Positions 1-7,247 of a DNA stretch of 10,013 nucleotides are shown here, piece after piece. Numbering within the stretch: the first letter of the stretch is position 1; each line of letters opens with the position of its first letter. The position numbers were made by a program, and so were the translations under genes. The notes beneath the pieces are model-generated. The model was not told the origin of the DNA, made no database searches, and saw nothing but the letters and a program-made list of their open reading frames with translations. Where the stretch lies: assembly GCA_009602725.1 (NCBI GenBank), contig WELB01000194.1:162447-172459 (forward strand), read 5' to 3'. This DNA comes from Spirogloea muscicola (Eukaryota > Streptophyta > Zygnematophyceae > Spirogloeales > Spirogloeaceae).

Positions 1-316
1 CGACCTGTCCTGCTGGAGCTGCTAGAGGAGGAGTGGGGCAGCAGCAGGAGAAGGAGCGATGGCAGGGGGGGGGAGGAGGCCCAGAAGTGCCAATGAGGGC
101 CTTGTCGGCCTGGCCTGCGTCCGTTTCAGGAGCTGCTGGAGGAGTGGAGCAGCAGCAGTGGCAGGAGGGATGGCGAGGGTGGGAAGGAGGGCCAGAAATG
201 CCGATGGAGGCCTTGTCGACCCGTCCTGCGTCCGCTTCTGGGGCTGCTGGAGGAGTGGGAGGCAGCAGCTGTGGCAGCAGGGTGGCGGGGGTGGGAGGGA
301 GGGCCGGCAGTGCCGG
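1..316. repeat. Tandem repeat, three units of about 111 bp
   Basis: Three head-to-tail units are visible: 1-99 (cut by the window edge), 100-210 and 211 to about 316. Units 2 and 3 each open with CCTTGTCG and continue CCTGCGTCCG. All three units share GCTGCT(G/A)GAGGAG, a run of CAGCAG, then a G-rich part ending in GGGCC-GAA/CAG-TGCC. The 111-bp length of unit 2 is a multiple of three, so both strands read through as imperfect 37-residue repeats: Gly/Gln/Trp-rich on +, Pro/Leu/Gln-rich on -. A run of nine G lies at 65-73. Several frames are open because the sequence is GC-rich and repetitive, so no reading frame is preferred and I do not call a gene. It could be part of a low-complexity protein exon or a minisatellite. 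Confidence 0.75.
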
Positions 317-500
317 GGCGCCAAGAACGGGAAGGGACAGCACGAGCGAGGGCGCCCAGTGTTTTGTGGATGTCGGGCGGGGAGGCCCGCGGGGGCAAAC
401 TCTGCTGCGGGCCAGGATTTTCAGACGGGTTGGGGGCCGGCACCAAGAGCGGGTTGCCACGTGGCAGACCTGCTCCTTCATGGCGAAGTACCCTCTTTCT
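317..500. other. Unassigned stretch between the tandem repeat and the first tail module
   Basis: This GC-rich sequence shows no recognisable domain, repeat partner in the window, RNA gene or splice pattern. Open frames cross it on both strands, but they overlap one another and have no family signature. It lacks the family 1 3' UTR that would be expected upstream of the tail module at 501, so that tail is not simply the end of a family 1 copy lying here. Confidence 0.4.
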
Positions 501-546
501 TGGGCTGGCTTTTCCAGCCCCTATCCTCAATGGGCGAGTACTTTCC
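501..546 (+). repeat. Tail module T1 (hairpin repeat)
   Basis: A perfect 7-bp stem GGGCTGG/CCAGCCC (502-508 with 514-520, loop CTTTT) is followed by CTATCC-TCAATGGGCGAG and a pyrimidine-rich end. The same module closes copies A, B, C and D. Here it stands without a recognisable element body and runs directly into the H module. Confidence 0.8.
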
Positions 547-650
547 TCGAGTTACTCTGACCTGCTGTTGCTCACACGTGGATATTGAGCATCCATCTGA
601 ATCTCCCTCTGCACCGTCTCGTGCTTTATGGTGTAGTCCTTTTTCGGCAC
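547..650 (+). repeat. H module, copy 1 (dispersed 104-bp repeat)
   Basis: This segment is repeated at 7108-7212 with only scattered differences. Shared stretches include GCTGTTGCTCACACGTGGAT-like, GAGCATCCATCTG and GCACCGTCTCGTGCTTT blocks. The GCAC/GTGC arms around CGTCTC could form a small hairpin. In both places it is followed by tail-module sequence and then by a 5'-truncated family 1 body in the same orientation. I found no clear Pol III A or B box and no match to a known small RNA. It may be the head of a SINE-like element, the 5' end of an internally deleted element, or an unrelated repeat that was hit twice. Confidence 0.7.
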
Positions 651-671
651 TTCTTTTTTTCTTCCGGCTCC

Positions 672-823
672 TTCAGACCTTGTCCATTCCTTTGGGCTGG
701 CCTTTCCCAGCCACCAGTCAATCTGGCCGCGCTTTCTTCTTTCTTTGGCTCTGGACATTGTCCATTCGTTTTGGGTTGGCTTTGCCAACGTCTCTTCTCT
801 GTGCGAGCTCTTCTCTCTTCTTC
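672..823 (+). repeat. Two adjacent tail modules (T2, T3)
   Basis: T2 (about 672-735) has TTGTCCATTCCTTTG then a GGCTGG/CCAGCC stem (695-700 with 707-712). T3 (741-823) has CTTTGGCTCTGGACATTG, the palindrome TGGACATTGTCCA (752-764) and a GTTGGC/GCCAAC stem (775-780 with 784-789), then a pyrimidine-rich run with GCGAGCTC. T3 matches the tail of copy D best. Its stem differs from the usual GCTGGC/GCCAGC by changes on both sides that keep pairing. Copy A begins about 20 bases downstream. Confidence 0.7.
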
Positions 824-843
824 TAGTCCTTTTGTAGTCCTTT

Positions 844-2437
844 TTCGTCACCTTTGAGCTGCAGCTGGCCACCCTCGGCCTGTCCACCCGGGCGTCGAAG
901 TGCGCGGCTTGGTCTTCCTGCGTCCTCCCACCCACCCTGACGCTGCCCACCGGCTGCCAGACTCCAGCAGATGGCTTCACCCTGCTGGGGGTCCCCATGG
1001 GCGCGCCGTCCTTCGTGGAGGGGCAGCTGCGAGCCCGCCTTGCATCTTCAGCCTGCGGCCACTTCCCGAGCTGGACGATATGCAGCTGTCGTTGGCCATG
1101 TTGACCAAGGCCATTGGGCAGCGGCCCCAGTCTTGACGTGGGCCACTTCGCCGTCCCCAGGGGCGTTGGCGGCGTACGCGGATTTTGACGCAGGCATGGT
1201 GGCGAGCTTGGCGGCCCTGGTCCGCCACCAGAGCTTCCTCCAGTCGCCAGCCGCTATCCACCAGGCGGCGCTACCCCTCAGTCACCGTGGTCTCGGCCTG
1301 CGCCCACTCGCCCGTTCTTGCCGAGCTGCATACCTCGGCAGCTGGGCGCAGACTGCCGCCTCCGTGGCCCAGCGCTTCATAGTCCACGGCCGGCGCGCAC
1401 TGGAGCAGGCGATGGTGGAGGTCGACATGGGCGCACTGTCGTTCCAGGTGTTGCTTCGCTCCGCCCACCAGGAGCTGCTCGCGGCGCACCCGGACCTGGC
1501 AGGCCAGGCGGTCTCCTTTGCGCACGTCGCGCACACCGCTGACCTGCGCGTCCAAGCGCGCTTGCGGCCGTGGGTCGACAAGGCCGCCTACACCGCCGTG
1601 CTGCAGCTCCCCGAGGCCGATTTGCACAGGTGCGCGAGACTTCAATCGGCCTCTTCCCCGAGCGCAGCGGCGTGGCTTCAGGCCCTCCCCATCAATGACG
1701 CCCTCACTCTCCCCGATGAGGTATTTCGCACTTCCGTCCACCGGCACCTGGGACTGCCGCCTCCATGTCTCCAAGTCGTGCGTCAGTGTGTATGCAGCAA
1801 GCGAGGGACCGAGCCCTTGAAGCTGGCCGCTCATGTTCTGCGCTGCGCCCACGGCGGCGAGCGGACAGCGGCCCACGACCGCCTCCGCGATGCGATGCAT
1901 GGCATCCTGGTGGAGGCTGGCTTCTCGGTGGCAGCGGAGCACTCCAGCGTCATGCCGCTCCAGGAAAGGGCCAACGGTCTCCACGCCCGTCGTGTAGACC
2001 TGGTGGCCACCCCACAGGCCGGCGGGCCACGTCTTCTCCTGGACGTGGTGACCACCGACGCATACAACCGCTCACACCCAGCCCAAGGTGCCACCAAGGT
2101 TGGGTATGCGGTCGCCTGCACCACTCGGGCTAAAGAGCTCAAGTACGCAGACCATCCACGGGAAGACGAGTTCTTCCCGTTGGCAATTGATACACATGGG
2201 GCGCTGGGCGCTCGGTGGCTCGAGCTGCTCACCAAGCTCGCCCGCCACACCATCGCCCGTCGCTGCCATGGGGAGCCGGTAGACCTTCTTGCGGCCGGTT
2301 CGCTGGCGCAAGTGTATCGTATGCGCCTGGCCGTCTCGCCGCAGAGGTCTGCGGCCAGCGCGCTGCACCTTTGTGCTGGCAGAGCCCTCGCTGCTGCCTC
2401 TGGCCAGGAGACCCACTCCGAGGAGCCTAGCATCTGA
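844..2437 (+). pseudogene. Family 1 RLE retrotransposon, copy A: 5'-truncated RT C-terminus, zinc knuckle and endonuclease
   Basis: This is the distal part of a retrotransposon polymerase: post-motif-C RT/thumb, a linker, a zinc knuckle and a restriction-like endonuclease that would nick target DNA for target-primed reverse transcription. Homology with copy B starts abruptly at 844, a typical 5' truncation. The coding frame shifts twice. It reads TFELQLATLGLSTRAS from 853, changes near 1045-1070 (net loss of 7 bases relative to B), and changes again near 1133 (1-base loss at a Tyr codon). From 1137 it is open to the TGA at 2435-2437. The ATG at 971 is out of the real frame, so the first 55 or so residues from it are spurious. 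The knuckle is C1787-C1793 ... H1832-C1844 (CxC-x12-HxxxC). RLE residues are Asp 1997-1999, Asp 2042-2044 (spacing x14) and downstream Lys in TKVGY and AKELKY, the displaced-lysine layout of R2-type RLEs. The C-terminal AGRAL frame matches family 2. Confidence 0.85.
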
Positions 2438-2622
2438 TCTGCGGCTGCTTAGCAGGGGTTACTGAGTGATTCGTAGCTGCTTCATTTCTTTGTGTGCTTG
2501 TTTTTCTTAGCGCCTCTCCTGGGCCCCTTCTCGTACGCTGTTCTTTCTTATTTGGGCTGGCTTTTCCAGCCCCTATCCGCGCTTGGCCGCGCTTGCTATC
2601 TTCAATGGGCGAGCACTTCCTC
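2438..2622 (+). other. Copy A 3' UTR and tail module (T4)
   Basis: After the stop, GCGGCTGCTTAGCAG, TTACTGAGTGATTCGTAGCT and a T-rich GTGTGCTTGTTTTTCTTAGCGC lead into the tail hairpin (2554-2560 with 2566-2572, perfect 7 bp). The same order occurs in copies B and C, so this is the shared 3' UTR. An insertion of about 20 bases (2580-2600, GCTTGGCCGCGC) splits the tail relative to T1. There is no poly(A) tract, which fits R2-type elements. Confidence 0.75.
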
Positions 2623-2640
2623 TTTTTTTCGGCGCTTCTT

Positions 2641-2690
2641 CTTTGGCTTTGGACATTGTCCATTCTTTTTGGGTTCGCTTTGCCAGAGAA
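2641..2690 (+). repeat. Partial tail module T5 at the centre of the inverted repeat
   Basis: CTTTGGCTTTGG, the palindrome TGGACATTGTCCA (2650-2662) and CATTCTTTTTGGG match T3 and the segment at 7218-7247. The following stem (GGGTTCGCTTTGCCAGAG) no longer pairs well. The sequence then switches into the tail of copy B on the other strand. Confidence 0.65.
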
Positions 2691-2816
2691 GAAAGTGCTC
2701 GACCATTGAGGATAGGGCCTGAAAAAGCCAGCCCAACAAAGTATGAACAAAGTACGAGAAGGGGGCCAGGGGAAGCGCTAAGAAAAACAAGCACACACAA
2801 ACAAAGCAGCTACAAA
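2688..2816 (-). other. Copy B 3' UTR and tail module (T6)
   Basis: On the minus strand the order after the coding end is TGATTTGTAGCTGCTTTG, GTGTGCTTGTTTTTCTTAGC, CTTCTCGTAC and then the tail module. The stem GGGCTGG (2734-2728) faces CAGGCCC (2721-2715) and is imperfect here. TATCCTCAATGG-CGAGCACTTTC follows. It matches copies A and C base for base over long stretches. Confidence 0.75.
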
Positions 2817-5812
2817 TCACTCAGTGACCCCTGCTAAGCAGCCGCAGAGCAGAGATGCTAGGCTCCTGGAAGTGGGTCCCCTGGCCAGAGCCAGAGGCAG
2901 CAGCGAGGGCTCTGCCGGCACAAAGGCAAAGCGCACTGGCCATAGATCTCTGCTGCAAGACGGTCCAGGCGCATACGATACACTTGCGCCAGCGACCCGG
3001 CTGCAGGAAAGTCCACCGGCTCCCCCTGGAAGCGACGGGCGATGGTGTGGCGGGCGAGCTGGCTGGGTGAGCAGCTCGAGTGACCGAGCGCCCAGCGCCC
3101 CATGGGTGTCAATTACCGACGGGAAGAACTCGTCTTCCCGCGGATGGTCGGCGTACTTGAGCTCTGTAGCCCGAGCAGCGCAGGCGACTGCATACCCAAC
3201 CTTGGTGGCACATTGGGCTGGGTGTGAGCAGTCGTATGCGTCGGTGGTCACCACGTCCAGGAGAAGACGTGGCCCGCCGGCCTGTGGGGTGGCCACCAGG
3301 TCTACACGACGGACGCGGAGACCGTCGGCCCTTTCCTGAGCGGCATGACGCTGGAGTGCTCCGCTGCCACCGAGAAGCCAGCCTCCACCAGGATGCCATG
3401 CATCGCATCGCGGAGGCGGTCGTGGGCCGCTGTCAGCTCGCGGCCGTGGGTGCAGCGCAGAACATGAGCGGCCGGCTCCCCGGACTCGGCCCCTCGCTCG
3501 CCGCATACACAGTGCCGCATGCCCTGGAAACATGGAGGCGGCAGTCCCAGGAGCTGGTGGACGGAAGTGCGAAATACCTCATCGGGAAGAGTGAGGGCGT
3601 CATTGATGGGGAGGGCCTGAAGCCACGCCGCTGCCCCCGGGGAGGAGGCCGATTGAAGTCTCGCGCACCCGCGCAAGTCGGCCTCGGGGAGCTGCAGCAC
3701 GGCGGTGGTGTAGGCGGCCTTGTCGACCATGGCCGCGAAGCGCGCTTGAACGCGCAGGTCAGCGGTGTGCGCGAGGTGCGGAAAGGAGACCGCCTGGCCT
3801 GCCAGGTCCGGGTGCGCCGCGAGCAGCTCCTGGTGGGCGGAGCAAAGCAACACCTGGAACGGCAGCGCGCCCATGTCGACCTCCACCACCGCCTGCTCCA
3901 GTGCACGTGGCTGGCCGTGGACCATGAAGCGTTGGGCCACGGAGGCGGCAGTCTGCGCTCAGCTGCCGAGGTATTCAGCCCGGCAAGAACGGGCGAGCGG
4001 TGGCAGGCCGAGACCACCGTGGCTGAGGGGCAGCGCCGCCTGGTGGATAGCGGCTGGCGACTGGAGGAAGCCCTGGAGGCGGACCAGGGCTGCCAAGCTC
4101 GCCACCATGCCTGCGTCAAAATCCGCATACGCCGCCAACGCCCCTGGGGACGGCGGAGTGGCCCGCGTCAACTACTGGGGCTGCTGCCCAACGGCCTTGG
4201 TCAACATGGCCAACGACAGCTGCATATCGTCCAGCTCGGGAAACCGGGCCGCAGGCTGAAGATGCTCCGCAAGGCGTGCTCGCAGCTGCCCCTCCACGAA
4301 GGACGGCGCGCCCATGGGAACCCCCAGCAGGGTGAAGCCATCTGCTGGAGTCTGGCAGCCGGTGGGCAGCGTCAGGGTGGGTGGGAGGCCGCAGGGAGAC
4401 CAAGCCGCGCACTTCGATGCCCGGGTGGACAGGCCGAGGGTGGCCAGCTGCAGCTCGAAGGTGACGAAGGCCGCCGCCACGTCTTCCGGAGGGCCGACTA
4501 TGGTGGTGTTATCCGCGAAGGTGGGGAGTAGGACTCCTGGGTGTGCCGCCGTGGTAGCCTGCAGAGCCCGATGGTGAGCGAGCGCAAAGTAGAAGCCGGC
4601 GAGGGGGTCCCCTTGCCGCGTGCCCGCTTGGGACTGCAAGACCTCCACTTGATCACCCCCTGTCCGCTAGAGGAGGTCGCTGGGCTGACCGTACCCCAAG
4701 CGGAAAAAGGGTACCAGGGAGGGGAAGGATGCCCGGAGCTCCTCTGCAATATTGGCGCGCTCCACAGTGTGAAAGGCATTCTTCACGTCAACGGCCAGCA
4801 CCAGCCACCCCGGGTGCTGGTCCAAGGTCGCACGAACCCCGTGGACGACGGCCTCGCCCCCACTCCGCAGCCCCGCGCCGTACTGGTGTGGCGCCATGTG
4901 CACCTTCACCGGCCCCGCATGCTGCTGCCAGAGTACGCGGCTCACCAGGCGGTACAGGACCTCCCCAATGGCAATGGGCCTGACGCCCCCGCTCGGCTTG
5001 TCGAGGGCCAGCAGCGTGCTGGTGCACAGTACGCCGCGGATGCTGGCCGGCACATTGTCTCGGGCCATATGCTGGCAGATCTGCAGCAGAGCGTTGAAGT
5101 CTGCCGCTTCACCCTCGAGGAAGATCTCCTGCAGGTGCTCAGTTAGCATGCGGGAGGGGCCGCCGGCGGCTGCGCGACGGCTGGTCTGGAGAGCCTTCTT
5201 GAGGGCGTCGGCTTCCAAGACCACCTCCTCCGGCGGGGCGAAAGCGGCCAACCACGGTGGCAGGGGGGATCTGGCGGGGGGGTGGAGGGAGTCCAGAGCC
5301 GCCCGGGTTGCCGTATTGGTCGGCGCCAGCATCGCATCGTCCAGGGCCTGCACAGCCCGGGAGAGCTCACCCGCGTGGCCGTAGTGAAGAGCCCTGCAGA
5401 CGCTGGCGGCCCGGTCGTGTGTTGCCCCTCGGCCACCACGGTTGGCCGCGGACGCCGCCACGGCTGCGTCGTGCCTCGCCAGGAGCTCCTACCAGTGCCC
5501 GCTCCTGAACAACTGGACGCGTTCCAAGAGGGGCTGCTAGCCCTGCTTGCGGCTGTCGGGAGAGAACCGCCCGAGCAACAGCCGGGGGAAGAGGATGAAA
5601 AACGTCCACGCCGCCTCGTCCCTGTGGTCCGCAATGATCCGCTGCATCAACGGACGGAGCGCGCGGCGGAGGTGTGGGTGCGCCCAGCGCGGAACGTGGC
5701 AAAGGAGCGGCAGGGCCGCCTGGCGGTGAATGCCAGGTCGAGGCCTGCCAGCCACTGCCAGTGGTGAGGCGTGGGCGGAAACAGCGCGGGAGGCCTGCCT
5801 GATCTGCCCCAA
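2817..5812 (-). pseudogene. Family 1 polymerase, copy B: reverse transcriptase, zinc knuckle and restriction-like endonuclease
   Basis: One frame runs from about 5812 down to about 3340 without any indel, but is cut by TAG at 5537-5539, 5489-5491, 4667-4669 and 4172-4174, and by TGA at 3959-3961. RT motifs are clear: RPIAIGEVLYRLVSRVL (motif 2 region), LAVDVKNAFHTV (motif A; Asp at 4787-4789), AGTRQGDPLAG (motif B; RQGDPL at 4601-4618) and TFADNTTIVG (motif C at 4508-4519). Motif C has Asn where the second catalytic Asp is expected. The thumb region GFTLLGVPMGAP and ELDDMQLSLAML follows. The knuckle is CVC ... HVLRC (3511-3452). At about 3339 one base is missing relative to copy A, which moves the RLE (RRVDLVA, LLLDVVTTDAY, TELKYAD) into another frame. 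A 4-base insertion near 3060-3069 shifts the C-terminus again, and the open frame then ends at 2817. In copy A the TGA position is TGG (Trp), so these are nonsense changes. Confidence 0.85.
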
Positions 5813-5916
5813 CGACCACCCGCCGCCGCTACGCTCCGCGCCTGCTCCGCACGATTGTCATTGCACGTGCAAGTTCGCTGGTGGTTGGACCGGCCGGACC
5901 GCACGGTGAAGGTCCT

Positions 5917-6573
5917 CTAGCAAAGCTGGCCCCGCGGCGGGTCAGGCGAGAGAGGTGGGGGCGACGGCGGTGGAGCCGGCGCGCTCAGCAGGGGTGGAGG
6001 CGGCCGAGACGGGGGCGGCGTCGATGGCGCCGACTGTGGAAGGCTGGGCGGCTCGAGAGGCGGGAAGGCGGATGGTTGGGAAGGCTGCATCAGGGGAGGT
6101 TGGGGCGGTGGGGACGACGGCGGCTGTGGTGACGGCTGCAGCACCTCTGTCGCCGGAGAAGCACACTCAGGGACGTCAGGGCCGAGCACATGGGGCCTGC
6201 TACCCTGAGGATGGAGGAGCGTGGTCACATGGGTCCCCTCGCATCCCAGGAGTGAAGGCGATAACGCTTGTGCCCGACACTTCTCTGGGGCGGGAGGCGA
6301 TAGAGTAGTGGCCTCCGTAAAATGCTTCGTGGTATGCTCCGCCTGAGTAGATGCCAGGGCCGGGACGATGGGGCTGCAAGCCGCGACGGCCGCTGCGGGC
6401 GGAGTGCCGGTGGGGCTGGCATGCCCCTTGCAATGTCGCCGATGCACGGAGACCCCATGGGGAGTTGCAAAGTCCCGCGGGCAGGTGGGGACGGCGCGCG
6501 CAGGGCTTCGCAGGCGAGGGTGGCGACGGCGGAAGAAGGGGGGGCTGCGGCGGAGGTGACGTGGTGGCGGCAC
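5917..6573 (-). pseudogene. Family 1 N-terminal region, copy B: degenerate zinc finger and Pro-rich linker
   Basis: The open frame upstream of the RT carries TCPRDF-x4-GVSVHRRHCKGH (6483-6421), with the C-x3-F-x5-V-x2-H spacing of a C2H2 or C2HC finger, as found at the N-terminus of R2/NeSL-type proteins, where it binds target DNA. The first Cys of the CxxC pair is absent (Val at 6490-6492). A linker of about 80 residues rich in Pro and Ser follows (about 6170-5926) and ends at a TAG (5917-5919). The frame stays open past that TAG to about 5647, while the RT frame is different. A frameshift therefore lies between about 5860 and 5720. There is no ATG in a convincing position, and the frame stays open upstream of 6573 into Pro-rich sequence. 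The zinc-finger call rests on spacing only. Confidence 0.6.
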
Positions 6574-6823
6574 GGAAGGCGGCGAGGGCGAGAAACCGCT
6601 GCGCCCACGCGAACTTGGCCGGGGGAAGTTCGGGACTCCGGCTCCGAAGGTGGCGCCGAGTCCGCGCGGGTGGGGCGACGGCGGGCGGCGCGGCGGCGAC
6701 GGGACCGACGGTGGCAGCGGGAGCCGGCGCAGGGGNCGCCGGCGGCGGCCCGGGGTTTAAGAGGGGTGGCGGCGGCGGCGGCGGCTCCCGCGACCTAACC
6801 AGCAGTCCGCAAGGAAGGAAGGA
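6574..6823 (-). other. Very GC-rich leader of copy B with a GGC microsatellite and one unresolved base
   Basis: The minus strand reads as Pro/Ser/Arg-rich coding in the zinc-finger frame, with no stop that I could place and no recognisable domain. A (GGC)6 run lies at 6768-6785, giving poly-Pro on the minus strand. Base 6736 is N, so frame continuity through it cannot be judged. This may be the 5' end of the family 1 open frame, or the start of flanking DNA. Confidence 0.4.
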
Positions 6824-6893
6824 CCTGGCTCTGCCAGCCCCTCTTTTTCTTCTCTATAAGCGAGCTCCTCTCTTTCTTCTTATGGGCGAGCAA
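6824..6893 (+). repeat. Tail module T7
   Basis: CTGGC/GCCAG arms (6825-6829 with 6833-6837, loop TCT), then CCCTCTTTTTCTTCTC, GCGAGCTCCTC and TATGGGCGAGCA match the tails of copies C and D. It has no element body of its own on its 5' side: the 5' end of copy B (other strand) lies there instead. Confidence 0.65.
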
Positions 6894-6958
6894 TCGGGAA
6901 AAAGTGGCATTCCTAATGGAGGGGAGTGCATTTAGGGTCTAGAGTTTAGTTTAATACT

Positions 6959-7003
6959 TCAATGGGGGCAAGAAGCCAGCCCGAAAAGATTGACAAAGGA
7001 CAT
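6959..7003 (-). repeat. Degenerate tail module T11 on the minus strand
   Basis: Read on the minus strand, TTTGTCAATCTTTTCGGG, GCTGGCTTCTTGCCCC and CATTGA resemble the tail of copy D, with only a GGGC/GCCC stem left. It faces T7 across about 65 bases. The rest of 6894-7107 shows no gene, domain or repeat that I can identify. A lone TTTAGGG at 6931-6937 is not a telomere array. Confidence 0.45.
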
Positions 7004-7107
7004 AGGAAGGGCGCTTTGGCGTCCTTTTTGGCTCATGCGGTACCACGCGCGCGCTGGCTGTGCTATGGCTGCTGCTTCCGGGTCTAGACAGAGTGCCGCT
7101 TTCCCGC

Positions 7108-7247
7108 TTCGAGTTTCTCTGATCTGCTGTTGCTCACACGTGGATACTGAGCATCCATCTGCATATCCCTCCGCACCGTCTCGTGCTTTGTAGTATAGTC
7201 CTTTTCCGGCACTGTTTTCTTTGGCTTTGGACATTGTCCATCTTTTT
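7108..7247 (+). repeat. H module, copy 2, plus partial tail module (T8)
   Basis: 7108-7212 is the second copy of the H module of 547-650. It is followed by CTTTGGCTTTGG, the palindrome TGGACATTGTCCA (7228-7240) and TCTTTTTG, where the tail is cut exactly at the hairpin start by the 5' end of copy C. The order H, tail, truncated family 1 body repeats the order seen at 547-844. Confidence 0.7.

Larger units (their letters stand above)
844..4468. repeat. Large imperfect inverted repeat formed by copies A and B (arms about 1.78 kb)
   Basis: The left arm 844-2622 and the reverse complement of 2691-4468 are the same retroelement segment in opposite orientation. Their outer ends coincide at TTCGTCAC (844 on +, 4468 on -), and their inner ends lie in the shared tail module. 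The central spacer (2623-2690) holds another partial tail module. Arms differ by substitutions and small indels. RNA read across the whole region could fold into a very long hairpin. Confidence 0.85.
2688..6800 (-). mobile_element. Family 1 RLE-type non-LTR retrotransposon, copy B (most complete copy)
   Basis: Reading the minus strand, the element holds in order: a GC-rich Pro-coding leader, a C2H2-like zinc finger (6483-6421), a Pro-rich linker (about 6170-5926), RT (about 5810-4172), a zinc knuckle (3511-3452), RLE (about 3310-3050), a 3' UTR and a hairpin tail (2735-2688). This order is that of the single-ORF, RLE-bearing clades such as R2. No AP-endonuclease domain lies upstream of the RT. 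The 5' boundary is uncertain: I place it near 6800 because a tail module of another copy starts at 6824, but the real 5' end may be missing. The copy is inactive, with six in-frame stops, one frame change before the RT and two small indels in the RLE region. Confidence 0.8.

Noticed and set aside
33-826. Overlapping long open frames on both strands at the left end
   Set aside because: They overlap in several frames, follow the GC-rich tandem repeat and run into tail and H repeats. None shows a domain, so they look like chance open frames.
805-827. Pyrimidine tract ending in CTAG, like a 3' splice site
   Set aside because: The T/C-rich run is part of the tail module and is seen in other copies. 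No matching donor or exon can be supported from sequence alone.
3224-4531. A 435-residue plus-strand open frame
   Set aside because: It is the complement of the copy B RT/RLE region, whose minus-strand frame has clear motifs and matches copy A and family 2.
4172-5539. TAG reassigned to an amino acid (alternative nuclear code)
   Set aside because: TAG is frequent in copy B, but at 8768 it replaces a Trp (TGG) kept in the duplicate and in family 1, and at 4172 family 2 has Tyr. Inconsistent residues and the presence of frameshifts fit pseudogene decay better.
6768-6785. (GGC)6 microsatellite as a functional element
   Set aside because: It is a short triplet run within Pro-coding sequence and is unremarkable in such GC-rich DNA.
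5881-6935. Long plus-strand Gly/Arg/Ala-rich open frames across the 5' part of copy B
   Set aside because: They are antisense to the Pro-rich linker and zinc-finger frame of copy B and have the composition expected of GC-rich complement. One crosses the unresolved base at 6736.
6931-6950. TTTAGGG resembling a plant-type telomere repeat
   Set aside because: A single copy followed by loosely similar bases is not an array and is expected by chance.
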